Positions 1-5,309 of a stretch of DNA of 5,309 bases are shown here, in pieces. The DNA is taken from the NCBI GenBank assembly GCA_027346925.1, contig DAIERH010000172.1, positions 1 to 5,309 of the forward strand, given 5' to 3'. The notes below the pieces were generated by a model, which was not told where the DNA came from, made no database searches, and saw only the letters and a list, made by a program, of their open reading frames with translations. Position 1 is the stretch's first letter. Each line of letters opens with the position of its first letter. The stretch comes from Geobacter sp. GTDB lineage: Bacteria; Desulfobacterota; Desulfuromonadia; Geobacterales; Pseudopelobacteraceae. Made by a program: the position numbers and the translations under genes.

Positions 1-468
1 GAGGAGATTCTCAGGCTGGTCATCAAGGGGATGGCGGGCAATGTGGGTCTGTTTCTGCTCTTTCTGCTGCTGGACCCGTTTATCCTGTTTGTGGACAAGG
101 CAGGGGGCTTCGGGGCACTGAACACGCTGATCAAGCCGATGATGGAGATCGGCGGCAAGCCGGCCATTGTGATTACCGGCGGGTTTCTGGGCGCGTTCGG
201 GATCAGCGGCGCCACGGTGGCAACCCTCAAGCTGCTCCACGAGATGTTCAACCCGCTGCTCGCCAGGCACGGCGTCTCGATGCTTGCCTGGTCACTGGCC
301 CTGGTGGTCGCGACGAGGGTGAACAATTTCGTCTTCCCCGGTGCGAACATGGTCAGTTCCCTCGGTTTTGCCGAGTCCGTGGATATGAAGTCGATGCTCA
401 GGAACGGCTGGATGGTTGCCGCGTGCCAACTCGCGTTCCTGATAGCTTTCAGCCTGCTTTTTGCGTAA
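1..468 (+). CDS. C-terminal part of a polytopic membrane protein, possibly a transporter (5' end outside the window)
   Basis: The frame is open from the first base, so the gene begins before the window; a Met at position 31 is internal rather than a convincing start because no ribosome binding site precedes it. The visible 155 residues contain about four strongly hydrophobic stretches, at roughly residues 11-31, 55-79, 91-112 and 136-155. They are rich in Gly, Ala and Leu and separated by short charged loops, as in secondary transporters. A re-entrant-loop-like stretch (GGFLGAFGISGATVATL) and the loop motif FPGANMVSSLGFAESVD recall the ion-transporter superfamily, but I do not recognise the family and would not assign a substrate. 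The protein ends inside or just after the last hydrophobic helix (stop TAA at 466-468). The phospholipase-like gene on the opposite strand converges on it and its frame overlaps the last 177 bp. Confidence is high for coding and low for function. Confidence 0.8.
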   Translation, partial: EEILRLVIKGMAGNVGLFLLFLLLDPFILFVDKAGGFGALNTLIKPMMEIGGKPAIVITGGFLGAFGISGATVATLKLLHEMFNPLLARHGVSMLAWSLALVVATRVNNFVFPGANMVSSLGFAESVDMKSMLRNGWMVAACQLAFLIAFSLLFA

Positions 469-1404
469 TCCCTGCCCCCAGTACACCAGCCTGCCGTTTT
501 CATCAAGCCCCGTATCCAGGTTCCAGTCCCCCAGGAGCGACCGGTACTCCGTGTCATCCGTCAGGACTCCCCGCGCAACCACCCCCCAGACCTCGCCGAC
601 ATGTCCGGCGGCCTTGCCGAAGATAGCATCATAGTCCTGTGGAGCGCCGACAGGCACATCAAGTTGGTCGATGAACTGCCGGCCCGTCCCGTCATGGGCC
701 GGGTATGACAAGTCGTTGCGGGTGGCGATCACCCTTGCCAGGGGGAAGAGGTGGCACCCATCTTCATGGCCCACTGCGGCCATGACGCAAAATCCTTCCT
801 GCCATGCGTGGATGTCCGGCGGATTCGCCGCGTACAGCTCCGGGTGAACATCGCGAAGCATGGCGCTCCAGAGGTCGGCGATATCCCGGTCCAGCATCAC
901 CTTGTTCGCGGCATCGCCGCACGCCTTCATACGTTCGTTCAGGCACCCGGATTCACCGATCTCCCCCAGCCCCATCCGCCTAATAATATAGGCGTCCTGG
1001 TTCATCTCGCATACCCGGTGCTGTTTCCTGTTTTCAAAGTAGTCGCCCACCTTGCAGCGGACAATGGGGTGGATCGTGGCGTCAGCCACCACATGGGCGC
1101 TGTACCCCAAAAGCCATGCCAGCATCTTGTTTTTCCCGGCGCCGCGGTGGGCCTTGACAAGCTCGATCCCCCGCCGGACCATTGCCCCGGTGTGCTGGTA
1201 GTGCATGGCATCGGCCCATTCCCCGGCGCGGCCGGTAGCGGGCGCCAGGTTGGGATAATCCGGGCTTACGGACCCCAGTTCGCAAAAATGAAAGTTCTCC
1301 CGGAGCGCCGCCGGGGCAGCCGGTGTGTCCGAAAACAGGGCGTCAAGGCCGCCCGAGTCCCTGAGTTCGTTGACAAGCGTGATATGCGCGTACGGTCCCG
1401 GCAT
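292..1404 (-). CDS. Zinc-dependent phospholipase C-like protein (Zn_dep_PLPC family)
   Basis: The 370-residue protein matches the bacterial zinc-dependent phospholipase C-like family, which shares the all-helical fold of clostridial alpha-toxin and Bacillus PLC. Visible marks are the start MPGPYAHI (His7), GSVSPDY (Asp49), DAMHYQH near residues 65-71, and the diagnostic helix GYSAHVVADATIHP (His104, Asp108, His112). Their spaced His and Asp residues fit a metal-cluster site. I chose the ATG at 1404 because the conserved MPGPYAH motif begins there and the upstream gene stops at 1418. A start at 1482 would add 26 residues and overlap that gene. No Shine-Dalgarno sequence precedes 1404, so translation is probably coupled to the upstream gene. 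No signal peptide is visible with this start, unlike secreted toxins, so a cytoplasmic role is likely and phospholipase activity is unproven. Residues 313-370 are antisense to the membrane-protein gene and look like a read-through tail. Confidence 0.85.
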   Translation of the reverse strand: MPGPYAHITLVNELRDSGGLDALFSDTPAAPAALRENFHFCELGSVSPDYPNLAPATGRAGEWADAMHYQHTGAMVRRGIELVKAHRGAGKNKMLAWLLGYSAHVVADATIHPIVRCKVGDYFENRKQHRVCEMNQDAYIIRRMGLGEIGESGCLNERMKACGDAANKVMLDRDIADLWSAMLRDVHPELYAANPPDIHAWQEGFCVMAAVGHEDGCHLFPLARVIATRNDLSYPAHDGTGRQFIDQLDVPVGAPQDYDAIFGKAAGHVGEVWGVVARGVLTDDTEYRSLLGDWNLDTGLDENGRLVYWGQGLRKKQAESYQERELARGNHPAVPEHRLHIHGLGKTEGTDHVRTGEDEIVHPRRDHQGQ

Positions 1405-1417
1405 ATGCAGTAACCGG

Positions 1418-1609
1418 TCAGTTGAATGACACAAGCTTTTTGGCGGGCATACGCGGCTTGTTCCGTGGCCGTATTCCGTCAACGATATTTGTCAGCCCCC
1501 TGGCCAAAGCCGCTATCTCCTCCATATCATCGGTTTCGATGAGCCGTTGGAGTTTATTTCTAAACCGTTCGCGGACAGGGTCCATTGAATATAGTTCGGT
1601 GTTGTTCAT
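1418..1609 (-). CDS. Small helical hypothetical protein, 63 aa
   Basis: This ATG-initiated frame encodes 63 residues ending in KKLVSFN. The gene lies 13 bp upstream of the phospholipase C-like gene on the same strand, so the two probably form one transcript. The middle of the protein (about residues 10-45) is charged and predicted helical, with alternating Arg/Lys and Glu/Asp. The tail is basic (RPRNKPRMPAKK). No signal peptide, membrane helix or known motif is visible. Only a weak ribosome binding sequence (GGCCAGG) lies before the start. Third-position GC is less biased than in the neighbours, so the gene may be young, weakly expressed or, less likely, spurious. I do not recognise it; its placement suggests it may start translation of, or assist, the downstream protein. 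Confidence 0.6.
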   Translation of the reverse strand: MNNTELYSMDPVRERFRNKLQRLIETDDMEEIAALARGLTNIVDGIRPRNKPRMPAKKLVSFN

Positions 1610-1856
1610 ACCTGGCCTCGAAGATGACAGTGGATTGATCTATGTAAGCATATGTACCATTCATTGTTTGTGGTCACGTGACGCGCGGGTAAAAGTTCTG
1701 CAACGTTACCCCGCCCCGGCACGATGTTTCGTTGCACAATCACACCACAAGCGCCATGGCGTTGTAACAAGCGGGCCTTATAATGGAAACGCGGAAACAT
1801 CACGCGGTGAAACGCCGAGGCCCTGGAATGCCTGTCTTGCCGCCTTGGCCGGCGCG

Positions 1857-1886
1857 TTGCCCCTGATTGAAGATCGTTGGTATGAT
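1857..1886 (+). promoter_or_regulatory. Candidate sigma70-type promoter for the 63-aa protein/DUF155 unit
   Basis: A -35-like TTGCCC (1857-1862) is followed after 18 bp by a -10-like TATGAT (1881-1886), which differs from the consensus TATAAT at one base. Transcription would start near 1893, leaving a leader of about 27 nt before the ATG at 1920, with the ribosome binding site well placed. This is pattern matching only; no other site nearby fits both elements as well. Confidence 0.5.
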
Positions 1887-1904
1887 GGTACACTTAGCCA
1901 CGGA

Positions 1905-1911
1905 AAGGAGG
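1905..1911 (+). promoter_or_regulatory. Strong ribosome binding site AAGGAGG
   Basis: AAGGAGG is 8 nt upstream of the ATG at 1920 and only 1 nt before another ATG at 1913 in a different frame. The spacing selects 1920 as the start. The 1913 frame closes after about 50 codons and resembles no protein. Confidence 0.8.
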
Positions 1912-1919
1912 CATGACCG

Positions 1920-2111
1920 ATGTCGGACATCAATCACGCCCGTCAGGCAGCGCACCCGCGAGGGGTCTGGCACGAGGAGCCCTTTATCAGCCACGAATGG
2001 GAGGAACTGGTGGAGAAGCTCTCCACATCCCAAGACCCGAAACTGCGCGAGATAGGAATTCTTGAGCAGGAATTCCTGAAAATGCGGAAATCGCCCTCCA
2101 GGGCCGCATGA
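1920..2111 (+). CDS. Small hypothetical protein, 63 aa, upstream of DUF155
   Basis: The gene begins at an ATG 8 nt after a strong AAGGAGG site and ends in TGA at 2109-2111. The 63-residue product starts with a polar, His/Arg-containing segment, has an aromatic-acidic stretch (EEPFISHEWEELVEKL, about residues 18-33), a helical Glu/Leu-rich part (LREIGILEQEFLKM, about residues 41-54) and a basic tail (RKSPSRAA). No membrane helix, signal peptide or cysteine is seen, so it should be a soluble cytoplasmic protein. The DUF155 gene follows after 6 nt in the same frame, so the two are almost certainly co-transcribed and probably translationally coupled. I do not recognise the family. A regulatory or partner role for the DUF155 protein is an inference from position alone. 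Confidence 0.75.
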   Translation: MSDINHARQAAHPRGVWHEEPFISHEWEELVEKLSTSQDPKLREIGILEQEFLKMRKSPSRAA

Positions 2112-2117
2112 GCAATC

Positions 2118-2939
2118 ATGGACCTGTACACCTTCAACGCGTTTGTCGTCGGCGGCGAACTCGACCTTAACCGGTTGGCGGCACGGCTGGGCATTGGCCG
2201 CAGGTACCGCTGGGAGGAGCCCATGAAGCTCAACCCGGTTACGTTCGCAAAGGCAACGGACAACGACCACGAACTCGTCTATCTGTATTACTTCGGCGGG
2301 GTGGTGTTCCTTAACTGCTCGGCTGACATCGTTGCCCGCTTTCTGGACGGCATCAGGCACCATGCCGAATACCTGGGTGAACGCCCCCAGCTCCCCTTCC
2401 GCGAGGAATACCGGCTGGAGATCGATCCCGGCCGCAGACTTGCCATCACCAACGACTGCGCAATCATGCCCAGCCATAACCAGGCGTTTCTCGACATCAT
2501 CTGTTTTGTGATTGCAAAGTCGGTGGCCCTGGAGCGGATCGAGGAGCGGGTGGATGCGGTCGTGGACGAGGTGGAAGGGCTCATCGGAAATCTCGGGAAG
2601 GGAAAACTGGATCTGTCAGACAGCGACATGGCCAGACTGGCGTCATCGATCTTAAGCTTCAAGTACACGTCCATCGCCCATATCATGGTGCTGGACAAAC
2701 CGGACATCACCTGGGACGACGCCGAGGCGGACAGGCTGTACCGCACCATGGCGGAACTGTTCGAACTGAACCCGCGCTACCAGGAGATCAAACACAAGTC
2801 GGAAACCCTGCTGGACGTGACCGATGTCTTCTCGGGCCTCTCACATGCCAAGCGGGCCGCACGCCTGGAATGGATCATCATCGTCCTGATCGCCATCGAG
2901 ATCGTGATCTACGTCCTGGAGCTGGTCAGACGGCACTAG
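2118..2939 (+). CDS. DUF155 (RMD1/Sif2-type) family protein with C-terminal membrane anchor
   Basis: This 273-aa protein has the layout of the DUF155 family (eukaryotic RMD1, RMND1 and Sif2/Sif3 and their bacterial relatives). The N-terminus reads like an alpha/beta domain (residues 1-25, VGGELDLNRLAARLG). The family core YYFGGVVFLNCS lies at residues 57-68. A helical region follows at about 120-250, and the conserved end is ARLEWIIIVLIAIEIVI (248-264), a single membrane helix at about 252-269 followed by a basic RRH tail. The family is thus tail-anchored, with most of the protein probably in the cytoplasm. Mitochondrial members support inner-membrane organisation and organelle translation; the bacterial role is unknown. 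The ATG at 2118 has only a distant AGGG upstream, which suggests coupling to the preceding small gene. Length is normal for bacterial members and nothing looks broken. Confidence 0.88.
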   Translation: MDLYTFNAFVVGGELDLNRLAARLGIGRRYRWEEPMKLNPVTFAKATDNDHELVYLYYFGGVVFLNCSADIVARFLDGIRHHAEYLGERPQLPFREEYRLEIDPGRRLAITNDCAIMPSHNQAFLDIICFVIAKSVALERIEERVDAVVDEVEGLIGNLGKGKLDLSDSDMARLASSILSFKYTSIAHIMVLDKPDITWDDAEADRLYRTMAELFELNPRYQEIKHKSETLLDVTDVFSGLSHAKRAARLEWIIIVLIAIEIVIYVLELVRRH

Positions 2940-2956
2940 TGTTCGTTTCGTGCCAA

Positions 2957-3027
2957 ACCCCTCCAAGCCTCCCCTTGTCAGGGGAGGCTTAGCGGCTTCC
3001 CCCCTGATAAGGGGGGATTGGGGGGGT
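2957..3027. repeat. Inverted pair of REP-like palindromic units (BIME-like)
   Basis: Unit A (2957-2990) contains a perfect 10-bp stem, AAGCCTCCCC (2965-2974) and GGGGAGGCTT (2981-2990), around the loop TTGTCA. Unit B (2996-3027) contains CCCCCC (2999-3004) and GGGGGG (3011-3016) around TGATAA. Read on the minus strand, unit B begins ACCCCCCCAA and has the loop TTATCA. Unit A begins ACCCCTCCAA and has TTGTCA, so the two are related copies in opposite orientation joined by a 5-nt linker. This is the arrangement of a bacterial interspersed mosaic element. Similar C-rich units with TTATCAGGGG cores are, from memory, common between genes in Geobacter-like and some other genomes. The element sits between convergent genes and reaches the stop codon of the SAP-domain gene. 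Confidence 0.75.
2965..2990. terminator. Possible bidirectional transcription stop in the REP-like hairpin
   Basis: The perfect 10-bp GC-rich stem with a 6-nt loop lies 25 bp after the DUF155 stop and 37 bp beyond the SAP-domain stop. It is the only strong hairpin between these convergent genes, so it may end or shield both transcripts. No run of T follows on the + side and only TTT on the - side, so it is not a classical intrinsic terminator. Confidence 0.35.
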
Positions 3028-3206
3028 CAGTCGCAGGCCGCGATCCACAGGCAGCGCGGCTGGCCGCACTCCGCGGACCTGCCGGTAGCGAAGCAGGGTT
3101 CGTTCCCCTCCTGGGCCTGGATCGCCCTGACGATCTCCACCTTTTTCACCCCCGCGATCCTGATGCCCCGCTCCCGGGCAATATCCTTGATTTCCGCGAA
3201 CGTCAT
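3027..3206 (-). CDS. Small SAP-domain protein with a four-cysteine tail, 59 aa
   Basis: The start at 3206 is fixed by a strong GAGGAGG 5 nt upstream; the longer open frame is not used because it would overlap the glycosyltransferase gene. Residues 2-32 (TFAEIKDIARERGIRIAGVKK and on) form a helix-turn-helix of the SAP/Rho-N type, a short module commonly binding nucleic acid. The tail carries Cys38, Cys47, Cys52 and Cys58 in the pattern C-x8-C-x4-C-x5-C with the motif CGQPRCLW, which could bind a metal ion or form disulfides. Related small SAP proteins with this tail are, as I remember, frequent in Geobacter-like genomes, but their role is unknown. The gene starts 10 bp after the glycosyltransferase stop, whose TGA overlaps the ribosome binding site, so the two are coupled. 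The stop codon touches the REP-like element. Confidence 0.8.
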   Translation of the reverse strand: MTFAEIKDIARERGIRIAGVKKVEIVRAIQAQEGNEPCFATGRSAECGQPRCLWIAACD

Positions 3207-3208
3207 GT

Positions 3209-3217
3209 CAGCCTCCT
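3209..3217 (-). promoter_or_regulatory. Ribosome binding site coupling glycosyltransferase and SAP-domain genes
   Basis: On the minus strand the glycosyltransferase stop TGA runs directly into GAGGAGG, which ends about 5 nt before the ATG at 3206. Terminating ribosomes would sit on the start region of the next gene, the usual form of translational coupling. This site decides the start of the SAP-domain gene. Confidence 0.75.
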
Positions 3218-5309
3218 CATGTGCATGCCGCACTCTCCATCTGCCTATAGCCATCGGCCGACTCCGCCCCGGCGGAGCCGTGCAGGATGGTGCTGTAGAT
3301 TTCTCCGGCAACCGGCGCCTTGGCCAGGGTGAACCCGCGGGCGTTCCGGCCCATGGCGCCGCGCCGGGGGCGATCGAGCGCCAGCCGCCCGATGGCGGCA
3401 GCCAGCTCGGCCCTGTCCCCGGCGCGGAACACCAGCCCGGTCTCTCCCTCGACGATCAGTTCCCGGGGACCGCCCTGGTCGGAAACGATCACCGCCAGGC
3501 CCGATGCCTGCGCCTCCAGGACCACGTTGCCGAAGGTATCGGTTGCGCTGGGAAACACGAACAGGTCAGCCGAGGCATAGCCCGCCTGCAACTCCTCGCC
3601 ATGCAGGTATCCGGCGAACAGTACCGGGTATCCCTTCAGGCTCGCCTCCATCTCTTCCCGATAGGGGCCATCGCCGATGATGGCAAGCGACACATCCGCG
3701 CCCTCATCCACCAGTTCGCGGAAGGCGTCCGCCAGCAGTTCCAGCGACTTTTCCCGCGATACGCGGCCCACGTACAAGAGCTTCACATGGCCTGTCAGGC
3801 CGCGATTGTCCCAGTAGTGGGGCATCCTCCAGTCGGGGGAGAACTGCTCCGTGTCCACCCAGCGGGGGAGCGGCTTCATCCTTGCGGCCGGAAGTCCCCG
3901 TGAAAGCAGTTGTTCGCGGGTGCCCGCGGAGGGGACCATGACCTCATCCATCTGGTTGTAGAACCAGATCATGTAGCTCCAGGCGGCCTGCTCAAGGAAC
4001 TCGTCGTTGGTCAGGCTGCGCACGTACTGGGGTATGTCGGTGTGGTACGTGGCGGCTGCCGGGATGTCCATCATCCGGGAGACCAGCAATCCCAGGAGCC
4101 CCACGGTGCCGGGGGTGCTGATGTGGATGCGGGTGAACCCCTCGCGCTCGATGAAATCCATCACGTCCAGGATCGGCGGAAAGCTGAGCTTCAACTCCGG
4201 GTATTCGGGCAGGACAAAATCCCCCACCGAAGCGAATTTCACCACCCCATCCCCGGCCGCCTCGGCGGCATCTCCGGCGGTGATGACGGTCAGTTCCACC
4301 CCCCGGTCGCGGGCGGTCCGGATCAGGCGCCTGATGGTGATGGCCACGCCGTTGATCTCGTCCAGGGTATCGGTGAACAGGGCGATCCGTTCCGGCTGTT
4401 CCCGCCCGGCGACCTCCGGGAACGTCCCCTTGATGTCCCTGATCAGTTCCTTGCCCTTGTGCTGGTGGTGATAGGCCAGGTAATAGGGGGAGATCAGGGC
4501 ATGCACCAGGCCGATGGTGCCGATGGTGTTGAGGTAGTCGAAGAAACCGGCAGTGAGCGGCAGCGACATGAGGCGGGTGGTGTAGTGGAAGAGCAGCCGG
4601 CTGGCCAGTCGGCTGGTCACGGCAAATATCCTGTGGTTGTGGCCGAGCCCCTTGATGCCCTCCAGAAACGCCGCGTCGTTGAGCAGATTGCGCGCCTCGC
4701 GGTCCAGGATCTCCTCGAAGTTCCTGGCGTTGTGGTTGCCGGAGTCGGGCAAGTTCTTGAGAATGAACAGCCTGATCTTCTCGATGAACGAGCCCCGGTC
4801 CGTGCCAAGGCTGAAGAAGCGGTCCAACAGGGCGCTGACAAAGGGGGTCGAGGTGCTCCGACGGTCGCCGAAGCGCTCCCGGTAGAAGCTGTGGGCAATG
4901 CCGTACAGGCTGTGGGCCATGGTCAGCGGCCCGCCGTCATCGCCGTCGGCCCAGCAGTCCCCTTCCCCGATGGCGGACAGGAAGGCGTCAACGGATTTGC
5001 CCCGGTAGGCGGTGGTGTACGCCCTGGCGATGAACAGACCGCCGTGGTCGTCGGAGCCCCCCACCATCCCCTTTTGCCAGGGGATCTCGCCGTAGGGCGC
5101 GATATCGTGCCGGTCGGCCAGCCGTTCGATGGTCTCGCGCGTGAGGGACGAGACCAGGCGCTTGGTGAAGGCGTTGAAGCGCCGAGCCCGGCAGCCGTTT
5201 TTCACCTCGAAGGTCGAGAAGAGCAACAGCGACTTCTCGATGATCTCCACCACCAGCTTGTCGTTCTGGGCGTAGAGCGGGTGGGCCAGGAAGTGGGCGA
5301 TCCCTTGCT
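3217..5309 (-). CDS. PHP-domain/GT4 glycosyltransferase fusion (N-terminus outside the window)
   Basis: The frame is open to the right edge. A GTG at 5253 is only internal, because the 18 codons before it encode a conserved PHP stretch (HFLAHPLYAQNDKL), so the true start lies beyond 5309. Numbering from 5253: the PHP-type metallohydrolase part occupies residues 1 to about 120, with the metal-site motif GGSDDHGGLF (68-70 DDH). A helical linker follows at about 130-285, including a hydrophobic stretch at 231-263. The GT-B glycosyltransferase of family 4 begins at RIALFTDTLDEINGVA (289). It continues with YHTDIPQY (403-410) and the donor domain KLLYVGRVSREKSLELL (491-507), then IIGDGPY and FPSATDTFGNVVLEAQASG (567-585). 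Such enzymes transfer a sugar from a nucleotide donor, often to lipids or surface polysaccharide. The closest resemblance is to the diacylglycerol/mannosyl GT4 group; acceptor and PHP substrate are unknown. Confidence 0.9.
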   Translation of the reverse strand, partial: QGIAHFLAHPLYAQNDKLVVEIIEKSLLLFSTFEVKNGCRARRFNAFTKRLVSSLTRETIERLADRHDIAPYGEIPWQKGMVGGSDDHGGLFIARAYTTAYRGKSVDAFLSAIGEGDCWADGDDGGPLTMAHSLYGIAHSFYRERFGDRRSTSTPFVSALLDRFFSLGTDRGSFIEKIRLFILKNLPDSGNHNARNFEEILDREARNLLNDAAFLEGIKGLGHNHRIFAVTSRLASRLLFHYTTRLMSLPLTAGFFDYLNTIGTIGLVHALISPYYLAYHHQHKGKELIRDIKGTFPEVAGREQPERIALFTDTLDEINGVAITIRRLIRTARDRGVELTVITAGDAAEAAGDGVVKFASVGDFVLPEYPELKLSFPPILDVMDFIEREGFTRIHISTPGTVGLLGLLVSRMMDIPAAATYHTDIPQYVRSLTNDEFLEQAAWSYMIWFYNQMDEVMVPSAGTREQLLSRGLPAARMKPLPRWVDTEQFSPDWRMPHYWDNRGLTGHVKLLYVGRVSREKSLELLADAFRELVDEGADVSLAIIGDGPYREEMEASLKGYPVLFAGYLHGEELQAGYASADLFVFPSATDTFGNVVLEAQASGLAVIVSDQGGPRELIVEGETGLVFRAGDRAELAAAIGRLALDRPRRGAMGRNARGFTLAKAPVAGEIYSTILHGSAGAESADGYRQMESAACT

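Larger units (their letters stand above)
1610..1919. other. Divergent intergenic region with palindromes
   Basis: About 310 bp separate the start of the leftward 63-aa gene from the start of the rightward 63-aa gene. Frames crossing it have compositions unlike the neighbouring proteins and no ribosome binding sites, so I see no gene. The region is less GC-rich than the surrounding coding DNA. It holds the 10-bp perfect palindrome GTCACGTGAC (1673-1682), a second perfect palindrome CGCCATGGCG (1752-1761) flanked by ACAA and TTGT, the inverted repeat TCAC-GCG-GTGA (1800-1810), and three GAAAC copies at 1786, 1794 and 1809. A rightward promoter is annotated separately. I found no convincing leftward promoter, although one should exist here for the phospholipase-like unit. 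Confidence 0.7.

Noticed and set aside
751..1413. Long + strand open frame of 220 codons
   Set aside because: It is antisense to the conserved core of the phospholipase C-like gene, has no ribosome binding site and resembles no protein; a high-GC shadow.
1717..1737. Sigma54-like promoter (GGCACG ... TTGCA)
   Set aside because: The GG and GC elements are about 4 bp too far apart for a functional -24/-12 promoter.
1779..1784. Perfect TATAAT box
   Set aside because: No -35-like sequence lies at 16-18 bp upstream and there is no extended -10 TG; the pair at 1857-1886 fits better.
1422..1916. + strand frame of 164 codons across the intergenic region
   Set aside because: It is antisense to the 63-aa gene, then crosses promoter and palindromic DNA, with no start signal and a composition unlike real proteins here.
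1913..1919. Alternative ATG at 1913
   Set aside because: It is 1 nt from the ribosome binding site and opens a frame that closes after about 50 codons with no protein-like features; 1920 has the proper spacing.
2054..2075. Direct repeat AGGAATTC with a 14-bp period
   Set aside because: It lies inside the 63-aa gene, is only two copies, is not a multiple of three and is explained by the coding sequence.
2109..2111. TGA as a selenocysteine codon joining the small protein to DUF155
   Set aside because: No convincing SECIS-type hairpin follows, and bacterial DUF155 proteins normally begin about where the downstream ATG lies.
2950..3903. Long + strand open frame of 317 codons
   Set aside because: It starts in the REP-like repeat and runs antisense through the SAP and glycosyltransferase genes, whose motifs are unambiguous on the other strand.

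Overview
This is a GC-rich bacterial chromosomal window with tightly packed short operons and G or C at most third codon positions. Gene content points to a deltaproteobacterium of the Geobacter type (Desulfuromonadia): a PHP-domain/GT4 glycosyltransferase fusion, a small SAP-domain protein with a cysteine-rich tail, a DUF155 protein and a zinc-dependent phospholipase C-like protein. That placement is inferred from remembered families, not from a search.

Layout from left to right. (1) Positions 1-468, + strand: the C-terminal end of a polytopic membrane protein whose start lies outside the window. (2) Positions 292-1609, - strand: a two-gene unit of a 63-aa unknown protein followed by a Zn-dependent phospholipase C-like protein. 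The reading frame of the latter runs on for about 177 bp antisense into the membrane-protein gene. (3) Positions 1610-1919: a divergent, non-coding intergenic region with palindromes and a good sigma70-type promoter facing right. (4) Positions 1920-2939, + strand: a 63-aa unknown protein and a DUF155 (RMD1/Sif2-type) tail-anchored protein. They are in the same reading frame and only 6 nt apart. (5) Positions 2957-3027: an inverted pair of C/G-rich palindromic units, closely resembling a REP/BIME element, filling the gap between convergent genes. (6) Positions 3027-5309, - strand: a long PHP-GT4 glycosyltransferase (N-terminus beyond the right edge), translationally coupled to a 59-aa SAP-domain protein.

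I see no metabolic pathway linking the blocks. The two divergent pairs share an upstream region and could be co-regulated. The PHP-GT4/SAP pair is clearly one transcription unit. I see no rRNA, tRNA, CRISPR array, transposase or phage gene. No obvious new multi-gene system is present. The best leads are the REP-like inverted pair, the small protein paired in frame with DUF155, the long antisense overlap of the phospholipase-like gene, and the coupled glycosyltransferase/SAP unit.
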